Positions 1 to 7,112 of a stretch of 12,337 nt of DNA are shown here, one piece after another. The notes below the pieces were generated by a model that was given only the letters and a program-made list of their open reading frames with translations, was not told the DNA's origin and did no database searches. The position numbers and the translations under genes are program-made. Position 1 is the first letter of the stretch, and every line of letters starts with the position of its first letter. This stretch comes from Acidobacteriota bacterium (lineage in GTDB: Bacteria; Acidobacteriota; Terriglobia; Bryobacterales; Bryobacteraceae), in assembly GCA_018268875.1 (NCBI GenBank), contig JAFDVT010000066.1:1-12337 (forward strand), read 5' to 3'.

Positions 1-2584
1 CGGGACCATTGGCGGTCCTGTGGTGTTGCCCAAGCTGTACAACGGCAAGGACAAGACGTTCTTTTACTTCACCTGGGAGTCGATGCGCTATCCGCGCCAG
101 AGCACGATTCAGAACACGGTTCCGACGTCGTTTGTGAAGAACGGCGACTTCAGCCGCGAAGGTGCGACGCTGACGCTGATCGATCCGTACACCAAGCTTC
201 CGTTTGCGGGAAATCTCATCCCGGCCAGCCAGATCAGCCCGGTGGCCAAGGCGGTGATGGGCCTGTATCCGGACATCAACTTCGGTTCCACGCTCGTTCG
301 TTCAGACGCCAACTTCCGCAACAACGTGGCCACGAACATTGAATCGAACCAGTATGAAGGCCGCGTCGACCACACGTTCAATCCGAATCACACGGTGTTC
401 GGCCGGTTCAACTGGAAGAACAATCCGTCGCTCGGTTCGAACAACCTGCTGCTGCCCAGCGACACGAACTCCGAAAAGTACTGGCAGGCGACACTTTCCT
501 ATACCTGGACGATTCGTCCGACGCTGTTGAACGAGTTCCGGTATGGCCGCGTGCAATCCGAGGCGGCGCAGATCTTCAACTACGACGGCCGCGCGTTTAC
601 CAATTCGCTGAACCTGAACGATATCCAGAAGGACATTTTCTTTAACGGCCTTCCGAACTTCAGCATCCGCAACTACACGAGCGTCAACAAGGGCCGCCCC
701 GGCTTCAGCAATTCGGTGAACAACCAGTTCATCGACAATCTGACCTGGGTAAAGGGCCGCCACACGATCAAGACCGGCATCGACATCCGCCGCCTGGTGG
801 GACAGTCCGCGCTGGGCTTTACGACCGGCAACAATTACGGCGACTTTAACTTCACCGGCATCTTTTCCGGCGACCCGTTTGCCGACTTTTTGTTGGGCGT
901 TCCGGCCTCGAGCGCCATTGCGATCCTGTCCAGCGACAACGATGGCCGCGCGTATCACTACAAGACCTACGTGCAGGATACGTTCACGGTCTCGAAGAAG
1001 CTGACCGTGGACATCGGCGTTCGCTACGAACTGCATCCCGGCTACGCCGATGCGGGTTTGAACATCGCGAACTTCAACCGCGACGTGCCTCGCACGGGGC
1101 AGGTGGTGATCATGAACGATCCCCGCGCGCGGACTCTGGTCGCCCCCGGCGCCATCACGTCGTTCAACGGCTGCCCCGGCAATCCGATCAACGGCGTGGG
1201 TTGTACGCCGATCGTGACCGCGCAGGACGCCGGCCTTTCGGACGCGCTCCGCAAGACCTATAAGACGCAGTTCCTGCCGCGCCTCGGTCTTGCCTACCGC
1301 TTGAACGACAAGACGACGATTCGTTCGAGCTTCGGCACCTACAACATGATTCTGCTGGGCTCGATCTTCTTCTCGCTCACCGGCACCGTGCAGAGCGACG
1401 TCCGCAACTTCAACAACGTCAGCTCAACGGGGGCGCCGATCTTCCGGTTCCCCGACACGCGTACGCCGGGCAGCGGCATTTCGTCGAACGCGGTTGGTTC
1501 GTTCGAGTTCCGCACGGCCAATCAGATTGACTTCAAACCGCCGCAGATGCACCAGTGGAGCTTGTCCGTCGACCGCCAGGTGAACCGTTCGACCGGCGTT
1601 CGCCTCAGCTACATCGGCAACAAGAGCACGCAACTCCCGTGGGCGCCGGATGTCAACCAGATGGCCCCGTCGACGACGTACTTTTCGCAGCGTCCCAACA
1701 CCGATCGTCCGTTCCCGAACTTCGGCCTGATCTTCAGCCGCGACGCGGGCGCGAATTCGATCTACAACTCGTTCCAGGCGGAACTCAACCGCCGCTTCAG
1801 CAAAGGACTGTCGTTCACCACGGCGTACACGCTGGCCAAGAACCTGGCGGATAACGCGGGTCCCAACCCCAGCGGGTTTGCCGGTGAAACGGGCGGCGGC
1901 CGCGTGACGAATTCGCTCAACCGGCGCGGCGACCGCGGCAATGTCTACGCGACGCGGCGTCATCGCTTTGTCAGCACGATGGTGTACGAACTGCCGTTCG
2001 GCAAGGGGCGTACGTTCCTGGCCGGCGCCAATCGCGCGGTGGATGCTGTGTTCGGCGGCTGGCAGGTTTCGACCATCCTGACGCTGCAGAGCGGTCCTTA
2101 TCTGACGCCGACGTTTAGCGGTGGCGATCCTTCGGGTACCAACGCGCCGAGCCGCGGTACGCAGCGTCCGGATCGCATCGGCGAGGGCAGCGTGGCCAAC
2201 CCGACTCGCGACATGTGGCTCGATCGCAATGCGTTCCTGTGCCCCGGCCGCGCGGCCGGCACGACGACGCAGTTCAACTGCGCGGTGGGTACGGTTCCGG
2301 GCAGCAGTCCGGCGCCGATCGGCCGCTTTGGCAACTCTGGAGTCGGGATCATCACGGGTCCGGGAACGTTCGGTTTGAACGCCGCGCTGAGCAAGCAGTT
2401 CCGGTTGACGGAACGGGTTCGGCTACGTGCGGAAGGGAGCTTCACCAATGTTCCTAACTGGACCAACCTGGGTGATCCGGTGCTGGATATAACCAACAGC
2501 AATTTCGGGCGTATCACCGGTGCGCGCGGCGTCGATTTCGGCGGCGGACGCACGGGACAGGTATCTTTGCGCCTGGAATTTTAG
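1..2584 (+). CDS. TonB-dependent receptor (Oar-like), C-terminal part, cut by the left window edge
   Basis: Outer-membrane beta-barrel receptor that takes up a large substrate (peptide, glycan or chelate; not predictable here) using TonB/ExbBD energy. The frame is open from base 2, so 860 codons are visible and the GTG at base 20 is an internal valine. The first visible residues, GTIGGPV followed by KDKTFFYF, match the end of the plug domain in Acidobacteriota receptors of this class, so roughly 250-300 N-terminal residues (signal peptide, carboxypeptidase-regulatory-like domain, plug start) should lie upstream. The rest is alternating-pattern barrel rich in Asn, Thr and aromatic residues. 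Cys pairs at about bases 1172/1202 and 2236/2278 fit disulfide-bonded outer loops. The C-terminal stretch (GPGTFGLNAALSKQF, then VSLRLEF) ends in the terminal Phe typical of BAM substrates. The family call is secure; the substrate is unknown. Confidence 0.93.
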   Translation, partial: GTIGGPVVLPKLYNGKDKTFFYFTWESMRYPRQSTIQNTVPTSFVKNGDFSREGATLTLIDPYTKLPFAGNLIPASQISPVAKAVMGLYPDINFGSTLVRSDANFRNNVATNIESNQYEGRVDHTFNPNHTVFGRFNWKNNPSLGSNNLLLPSDTNSEKYWQATLSYTWTIRPTLLNEFRYGRVQSEAAQIFNYDGRAFTNSLNLNDIQKDIFFNGLPNFSIRNYTSVNKGRPGFSNSVNNQFIDNLTWVKGRHTIKTGIDIRRLVGQSALGFTTGNNYGDFNFTGIFSGDPFADFLLGVPASSAIAILSSDNDGRAYHYKTYVQDTFTVSKKLTVDIGVRYELHPGYADAGLNIANFNRDVPRTGQVVIMNDPRARTLVAPGAITSFNGCPGNPINGVGCTPIVTAQDAGLSDALRKTYKTQFLPRLGLAYRLNDKTTIRSSFGTYNMILLGSIFFSLTGTVQSDVRNFNNVSSTGAPIFRFPDTRTPGSGISSNAVGSFEFRTANQIDFKPPQMHQWSLSVDRQVNRSTGVRLSYIGNKSTQLPWAPDVNQMAPSTTYFSQRPNTDRPFPNFGLIFSRDAGANSIYNSFQAELNRRFSKGLSFTTAYTLAKNLADNAGPNPSGFAGETGGGRVTNSLNRRGDRGNVYATRRHRFVSTMVYELPFGKGRTFLAGANRAVDAVFGGWQVSTILTLQSGPYLTPTFSGGDPSGTNAPSRGTQRPDRIGEGSVANPTRDMWLDRNAFLCPGRAAGTTTQFNCAVGTVPGSSPAPIGRFGNSGVGIITGPGTFGLNAALSKQFRLTERVRLRAEGSFTNVPNWTNLGDPVLDITNSNFGRITGARGVDFGGGRTGQVSLRLEF

Positions 2585-2673
2585 CGTGAGGATAGCCGCG
2601 GCAGTAGCGGCAATTCGTTTGCTGGCAGTCGTCTACGGACGGTACTAGCAACAAACATCGAGGAAGTACCACG

Positions 2674-2706
2674 GGGAGTGCTGGAACCATATGGTCCGGC
2701 ACTCCC
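2674..2706. terminator. Strong inverted repeat after the receptor gene, possible terminator
   Basis: GGGAGTGC at 2674-2681 pairs perfectly with GCACTCCC at 2699-2706. The inner arms continue the stem (T-G wobble, GGA/TCC, one bulged A, then CCAT/ATGG), so nearly the whole 33 bases can fold into one hairpin. No real T-run follows on either strand (ATGTTTCATTC to the right), so it is not a canonical intrinsic terminator. A weaker 6-base inverted repeat (GGTACT 2641-2646, AGTACC 2665-2670) and a 5-base one (GCCGC 2595-2599, GCGGC 2607-2611) precede it. It lies 90 bases after the receptor stop and 45 bases before the PEP-CTERM start. It could end receptor transcription, protect an mRNA 3' end, or sit in the leader of the next gene. 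Confidence 0.5.
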
Positions 2707-2741
2707 ATGTTTCATTCAGCACCTGATTGCATTCTCTACCC

Positions 2742-2747
2742 AGGTGA
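2742..2747 (+). promoter_or_regulatory. Ribosome binding site that fixes the PEP-CTERM gene start
   Basis: AGGTGA lies 4 bases before the ATG at 2752. The longer alternative ATG at 2707 overlaps the hairpin and would put a non-signal leader in front of an evident signal peptide, so 2752 is preferred. Confidence 0.6.
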
Positions 2748-2751
2748 TTCG

Positions 2752-3513
2752 ATGAAACTTCTTCCAACCCTTCTGCTTGCCGCGTGCGTGCCTTCCGCGT
2801 TCGCAACGAGCTTTACCGTAACTGATCCGTTCAACGCTCCCTGCTCGAACTCTGGTAGCCCGACCTGCGACGTCATCGGCGACCCGCTGGGATTCGACAT
2901 TCAGAAGGGCGTGTTCAACATTGGCGCCAATTCGGCGACCATCGACCTCTATTTCAACTTCGGCCTGAACACGGCCACCAGCACGGCGCCTTTTAGCGTC
3001 AACTCGGTGGTTCTGAGTCTGGGTGACCTTTTCCTCTCGGGCAATGGGTTTAACTATGGCATCGCGCTGCAGACGCACAACACCGCCGTTTCGGGCAACG
3101 TGACGGGCGGCGTGCTCTATCAGATCAACAATGCCAACGGTACGCTGACGGCCGCGCAGGCGCTGGGCAGCCCCACCAACATCTCGTATCGTCCGACCGA
3201 AACCGTGTGGCTTCGCAACGACGGCGCCAACTCGCTGACCAGCCTGGTGAACGGCGCGGTGACGATCGCCGGCGCGCAGGGCAACGGTGTCACGGCTCCG
3301 GAATTCAAGGCCACGATCACGCTGAACTATGTGGCCGGTTCGTCGGTTGCGCAGAACCTGCAGAGCCTGAACGCGGGCGGCGTGCACTTCGCTTCGGCGA
3401 CTTGCGGCAACGACGTCATGAACGGCGTTCCGGAACCCGCCAGCCTCGGCATGATTGGCGCCGGCCTGCTGGCCTTCGCCGGCATCCGCTTCCGCCAGAC
3501 CCGCAAGAAGTAG
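2752..3513 (+). CDS. PEP-CTERM sorting domain-containing exported protein
   Basis: Predicted exported surface or matrix protein of 253 residues, normally processed by an exosortase (EpsH/XrtA type); no exosortase is in the window. Residues 1-18 form a signal peptide (MKLLP, hydrophobic core, PSAFA then TS). The C-terminus carries the sorting tag: VPEPAS at 226-231, a short hydrophobic segment (about 232-245) and the basic tail RFRQTRKK. The middle is Gly/Asn/Thr/Ser-rich and beta-like. Cysteines at 31, 39 and 218 are the only ones in the mature part; CGNDV just before the tag resembles the pre-PEP region I recall from other PEP-CTERM proteins. One oddity: residues 9-12 (LAAC) match a lipobox, so lipidation at Cys12 is a competing reading, although the preceding hydrophobic stretch is very short. 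The specific function is unknown. It follows the receptor after a hairpin and is probably its own unit. Confidence 0.85.
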   Translation: MKLLPTLLLAACVPSAFATSFTVTDPFNAPCSNSGSPTCDVIGDPLGFDIQKGVFNIGANSATIDLYFNFGLNTATSTAPFSVNSVVLSLGDLFLSGNGFNYGIALQTHNTAVSGNVTGGVLYQINNANGTLTAAQALGSPTNISYRPTETVWLRNDGANSLTSLVNGAVTIAGAQGNGVTAPEFKATITLNYVAGSSVAQNLQSLNAGGVHFASATCGNDVMNGVPEPASLGMIGAGLLAFAGIRFRQTRKK

Positions 3514-3540
3514 CCTGAAATTCCGCGCAATGGTAGCATG

Positions 3541-3567
3541 GGGTTCGAAGCCAGTATCCCCGAACCC
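3541..3567. promoter_or_regulatory. Inverted repeat in the gap before trxB
   Basis: GGGTTCG (3541-3547) and CGAACCC (3561-3567) form a perfect 7-base stem with a 13-base loop, extendable by a G-T pair. It starts 28 bases after the PEP-CTERM stop and ends 14 bases before the trxB ATG. No T-run follows. It may be a terminator-like end of the upstream message, an operator-type dyad, or a leader structure of trxB. The sequence cannot separate these. Confidence 0.4.
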
Positions 3568-3581
3568 TCATCCAATCAATC

Positions 3582-4505
3582 ATGCGGAACGTCATAATCG
3601 TTGGTTCGGGCTGCGCCGGTAACACTGCCGCGATCTACGCAGCCCGCGCCAATCTGAAGCCCCTTGTCCTTATCGGCCACGAACCGGGCGGCCAGCTTTC
3701 CATCACCACCGAAGTCGAAAACTTCCCCGGTTTCCCCGAAGGCATCCAAGGCCCCGAACTGGTGGAAAACATGAAGCTGCAGGCGCAGAAGTTCGGCGCC
3801 GAATACCTTCACGCCAAAGTCACCGCGGCGGACCTTTCCCAACGCCCCTTCCGCATCCAGATCGACGGTGAGTGGACCGAAACCAAAACGCTCATCATCG
3901 CCTCCGGCGCATCGGCCCGCTGGCTGAACCTTCCCAACGAACAAAAGCTGATCGGCCACGGCGTGTCGTCCTGCGCCACTTGCGACGGGTTCTTTTACCG
4001 CGGCAAGAAGATCATGGTGATCGGCGGCGGCGATACGGCGATGGAAGAGGCAAATTTTTTGACGCGGTTCGGTAGCGAGGTGACCATCGTGCACCGCCGC
4101 GGCGAATTCCGCGCGTCGAAGATTATGCTGGATCGCGCACGGTCCAACCCCAAGATCAAGTTCCTGACCAACACCGTGGTGGACGACGTTTACGACATCT
4201 CGCAGAACGTTGTTACCGGCGTTCGCCTGCGCAACCTCATCACGAACGAGGCGTGGGATCAGGAAGTGGACGGCTTCTTCGTCGCCATTGGCCACATCCC
4301 GAACACGCAGCCGTTTGTCGGCCAGATCGACCTGGACGAGGACGGCTACATCGTCGGCAAAGGCGGCGCGCGCACCAATATCGAAGGCGTCTTCCATGCA
4401 GGCGACGTCGAAGATCGCATCTACCGGCAGGCGATTACGGCGGCGGGCGCGGGTTGCAAGGCCGCCATCGAATGCGAGCGTTATCTCGAAACGCTCGGCC
4501 ACTAG
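3582..4505 (+). CDS. trxB: Thioredoxin-disulfide reductase TrxB
   Basis: Cytoplasmic FAD enzyme that passes electrons from NADPH to thioredoxin. The length of 307 residues is normal for the low-molecular-weight bacterial type. Domains in order: FAD-binding Rossmann motif GSGCAGN at residues 8-14 with GGQL shortly after; NADPH domain with the redox-active CATC at 131-134; GGGDTA at 148-153; HRR at 171-173, the basic patch that selects NADPH over NADH; and the C-terminal FAD motif GDVEDRIYRQ from 274. An oddity is Cys at position 11, where the motif is usually GSGPAG; I recall this variant from some other phyla, so it is probably tolerated. The ATG at 3582 has no Shine-Dalgarno sequence in the 14 bases before it, yet the Rossmann strand begins right at the N-terminus, so the start is credible. 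Its stop overlaps the stop of the convergent gene. Confidence 0.96.
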   Translation: MRNVIIVGSGCAGNTAAIYAARANLKPLVLIGHEPGGQLSITTEVENFPGFPEGIQGPELVENMKLQAQKFGAEYLHAKVTAADLSQRPFRIQIDGEWTETKTLIIASGASARWLNLPNEQKLIGHGVSSCATCDGFFYRGKKIMVIGGGDTAMEEANFLTRFGSEVTIVHRRGEFRASKIMLDRARSNPKIKFLTNTVVDDVYDISQNVVTGVRLRNLITNEAWDQEVDGFFVAIGHIPNTQPFVGQIDLDEDGYIVGKGGARTNIEGVFHAGDVEDRIYRQAITAAGAGCKAAIECERYLETLGH

Positions 4506-5347
4506 CGTTTTTTGAGCTTGTTCACCATACCGCCTGCGAAGACGCGGCCTTTTTGAAAGGCGTCTTCGTAGGCGTTGTTGCGTTCTTCCTGCGAGTAGGC
4601 GTACCCGGTGCGGTATAGCCGCTCCATCGAAAGCCCCACCACACGAGTGCCCGCATAGGCGATGGCCGCCTTGGGAATCAAACCTCCGCCCAAGGGGATC
4701 TTTGCCACCAATTGCCGCGCAATCGCCCGGAAGCCGAACGCTCCGGCGAGGATCGACGCGAGTTCCGCTTTCTGTTCCGCGTAGCCAATGGGATGGTCGC
4801 TTGCCGCGGCCACGAGAAACGCCAGGCGCACCTGGTTCATCGTGAGGAACGCCGTGTCGGTGGCGAATTCGCCGATGGCCCAGGGCAGGGAAATGAGCGG
4901 CACGACATCGGGCAACGCGGTGGCTACGGAAAACAGCGCGTTTTCCTTGGCCACCGTCGCGATCAATTGCTTGACCACGGGTTCGCGAAACGGCATCAGG
5001 TGCCGGGCGAGCACGATGCGAAGGTCCGCGCGCTTTTTGAGGATGGCGCGGACGCAGGCTTCCGGGTCCTTGAGGTCGAACTTAAAGGCGTGCTTGGGTA
5101 TTTCCGCCATGCCCGCTTCATAAATTTCCAGGTCGGGATTGCGCCGCGAATGGAGGATTTCGAGCACCTGGTCCCGCTTGGTACGCGACAGCGAAGGGGG
5201 GCAGAAATAGCTTTCCATCGCCCACATCGCCTCCGGTGTGGCGGCGTTCAGGCTGACGGCGAGCGGGTAGTCCGCATCGCGCCGAACTTCTTCCGGATTC
5301 AGGTACGTGACGGCTTTTTGTACGGTGCGGATCAATCCCAATGACAT
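4502..5347 (-). CDS. DUF697-like membrane-associated protein of unknown function
   Basis: A 281-residue protein that I cannot name. Residues about 137-240 look like the DUF697 (YcjF-type) fold that often follows Era-like GTPase domains. They comprise a hydrophobic LPDVVPLISLPWAIGEFATD segment (145-164), then MNQVRLAFLVAAA, a helix with a small-residue face around ILAGAFGFRAIARQL, and a Gly-rich IPLGGGLIPKAAIAYAG segment (217-233). This implies membrane association through hydrophobic hairpins. The N-terminal 130 residues begin LNPEEVRRDADYPLAVSLNAA and contain no Walker A motif, so no working GTPase is present; a decayed G domain is possible. The C-terminus is basic (VNKLKKR). The ATG at 5347 lies 9 bases after the stop of the nuclease-like gene with no clear Shine-Dalgarno, which suggests co-transcription and translational coupling. 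Confidence 0.6.
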   Translation of the reverse strand: MSLGLIRTVQKAVTYLNPEEVRRDADYPLAVSLNAATPEAMWAMESYFCPPSLSRTKRDQVLEILHSRRNPDLEIYEAGMAEIPKHAFKFDLKDPEACVRAILKKRADLRIVLARHLMPFREPVVKQLIATVAKENALFSVATALPDVVPLISLPWAIGEFATDTAFLTMNQVRLAFLVAAASDHPIGYAEQKAELASILAGAFGFRAIARQLVAKIPLGGGLIPKAAIAYAGTRVVGLSMERLYRTGYAYSQEERNNAYEDAFQKGRVFAGGMVNKLKKR

Positions 5348-5356
5348 GGTTTCGAG

Positions 5357-6925
5357 TTAGTCCTTTCCACGCCGGAACAGGACGCGGAGTTCCTTTCGCC
5401 ATTCTATTCCGACGCCGGTCTGCTCCACATCCACTTCGGGAGCAAAATACCGGATTACGATCTCGTTCGCCGGATGTACTTCCAGCGCTGGGGATACCAG
5501 TAGCAGTTTGGGGGCCACACCGCGCGCCACCGTCATGCCGGGAAAGTAGCCGTCCAGGTCGCCGCGATCCAAATGCCACTTCACCCGAATCCAGTAATCG
5601 AGGCCCTGTAGTGGCAGGTGGATGTCCTCGGTGGTTTTCAACTCGATCACCGTCAAACGTCCGGAGCGGCCGATCGCGAGTAGGTCGAGTACGTCGCGAT
5701 CAGCCCTATAGCTGGCGCCCGGCGTTCCCTCCCGGTCAGAAGAAGGAACGGGGCGCGCTCCGGCCATCGCAGGCACCTGCCCGTAAATTGGTTCCGGGCA
5801 GAGGCTCGAGTCCAGTATGTCCGGACGAGCTCTCACCTGCGATTCGAACCAGCATTCCGGATTCTTACGGAACAAAATGTTCCCGTGGTGATTCGCATCC
5901 GGATTGCGCTGCTGGCTCACAAAATTCACCAGTTCGCCAATCTCCGAAACGTGTGATGCGAGGGCGGCCCGCTTGGTTTCGAGTCCGAACGTAATTTGCC
6001 CGTCGCGTCCCGGCGCGCGCCGAGCCACCTCAAGTCCATGCACGCGAAAGCTGACGCTACGGTCGTTCAATTCCACGGCGTCGACATGCGGGATGTCGCG
6101 GATGGCGCGTTCGATTGCGCCATATTCGCGCGGGTCCAAAGGTTCGGGCGGCAACAGTCGCGTATCGAGATTGAAGGGCAGCGCCGGGTCAACGCGTTCC
6201 TCATAGCCATCGGGCGAGCAGCGAAACAGTTCCGTCGCGAGCTTGGACGGATCGAGGTAACGCAGGCGCAGCGCGGTGTCCACCTCCGCGCCGGACGGCA
6301 CGAACACCGCGAGCGTATGCGTGATCGTGCGAGGATCGCGGCGGCGCAAATAGTCGAGCCAGATGAGGCCAAAGGTCAACGCGCCATGCGCGGTGGCGGC
6401 ATCGGGAGCGGCGATCGCGGCAATGCCCTGCGTGCCTTTTCGCAACCAGGCGCGAGGGTACGCGGGCGACAGGCTATGCGCGAGGTCAGGTTCGGTGGTG
6501 AGTTCCGCGATGCGCCACCCCGGGTACTGCCGGGCGAGCGACGCGCGGACGAGTTCGCGCTTGATGGTCCGCTTGCCGCGCTGTGGCAGGCTGGCGTTGG
6601 CGCTTGCGCGCATGTCGGCGAGGATGACGGTGCCGGGCTTGCCGCCGAAGTGTTCGACATGCAGCACGAGGCGCGCACGATGGAATTCCTCGCAATCAAA
6701 TACCTTGCGGCTGAGCGTTCGCGTCTCGTCCCACACGGTGAGGCGCAGCATGACGTCGCGAATCGGTTCGAGGTCGAACTGTCCCGGCTTGATGGCAAGC
6801 GGGACCTCGCCCGGTTCAAAGAGCGTCGGTTGTTGGCTGGCTGCGACAAAGCGTTCGATGGCCAGGCGGATCTCGTCCGGAGAACAGCGGACGGTCCTGC
6901 CGCGTCGTGCGGGCGGTGTCGGCAA
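5357..6925 (-). CDS. PD-(D/E)XK nuclease superfamily protein, function unknown
   Basis: A 522-residue protein whose last third has a nuclease-like core: a helix with WFESQV and RPDIL (359-371), GQVPA (382-386), then D414 in VLDLLAI, the E-x-K signature ELK at 428-430, and a following helix with QGLDY, a QxxxY motif (Q440, Y444). This order matches NucS/DUF91- and RecB-like PD-(D/E)XK enzymes, which cut DNA with a metal ion. A variable Pro/Ser/Gly segment (about 388-406) precedes D414. The N-terminal 340 residues are unassigned; the ELTTEPDLAHSLSPAYPRA region (141-159) resembles what I recall of Acidobacteriota hypothetical proteins. The start is TTG at 6925, because the frame closes at 7001 and no ATG or GTG precedes it; GAAAG 4 bases upstream is a weak ribosome site. 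The next Met is residue 59, which would lose plausible coding sequence. A DUF697-like gene follows 9 bases downstream. Confidence 0.65.
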   Translation of the reverse strand: MPTPPARRGRTVRCSPDEIRLAIERFVAASQQPTLFEPGEVPLAIKPGQFDLEPIRDVMLRLTVWDETRTLSRKVFDCEEFHRARLVLHVEHFGGKPGTVILADMRASANASLPQRGKRTIKRELVRASLARQYPGWRIAELTTEPDLAHSLSPAYPRAWLRKGTQGIAAIAAPDAATAHGALTFGLIWLDYLRRRDPRTITHTLAVFVPSGAEVDTALRLRYLDPSKLATELFRCSPDGYEERVDPALPFNLDTRLLPPEPLDPREYGAIERAIRDIPHVDAVELNDRSVSFRVHGLEVARRAPGRDGQITFGLETKRAALASHVSEIGELVNFVSQQRNPDANHHGNILFRKNPECWFESQVRARPDILDSSLCPEPIYGQVPAMAGARPVPSSDREGTPGASYRADRDVLDLLAIGRSGRLTVIELKTTEDIHLPLQGLDYWIRVKWHLDRGDLDGYFPGMTVARGVAPKLLLVSPALEVHPANEIVIRYFAPEVDVEQTGVGIEWRKELRVLFRRGKD

Positions 6926-7112
6926 ACTGCTTTCAGGATGCCAGAAATCCGCGCCAGGTGAGTGGTTGGGGCAATGGGCAGGCGGCGTACTCGATGTGGA
7001 TCACGCGGCGGTGCGAAGGCGAAGCCCCCGCTGAGGAGGCATGCAACAGGCGCAACACGCATAGCGGCCGTTGTCTCCGCCGCAGTCGTCAAGATGCCTG
7101 ATGGTGGTGATG

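Noticed and set aside
2619..2648. TTGCTG and TACTAG as a promoter for the PEP-CTERM gene
   Set aside because: Each hexamer matches consensus at about half its positions, and acidobacterial promoters are poorly defined. This is no better than chance in such sequence.
2707..2751. Upstream ATG at 2707 as the start of the PEP-CTERM protein
   Set aside because: It abuts the hairpin, has no ribosome site and adds 15 residues ahead of a normal signal peptide. The ATG at 2752 has AGGTGA in front.
3576..4502. A 308-codon open frame antisense to almost all of trxB
   Set aside because: TrxB on the plus strand has all its family motifs. The antisense protein has no recognisable motif and arises from GC-rich codon bias. 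The same holds for the long antisense frames at 302-1036 and 2716-3387 and for the frames at 8568-9437 and 8984-9718.
6926..7112. The 187-base gap between meaB and the nuclease-like gene as a place for a small gene or RNA
   Set aside because: Only short Arg-rich frames and a weak 5-base dyad (GCGGC 7064-7068, GCCGC 7079-7083) are visible. There is no convincing promoter, ribosome site or structured RNA.
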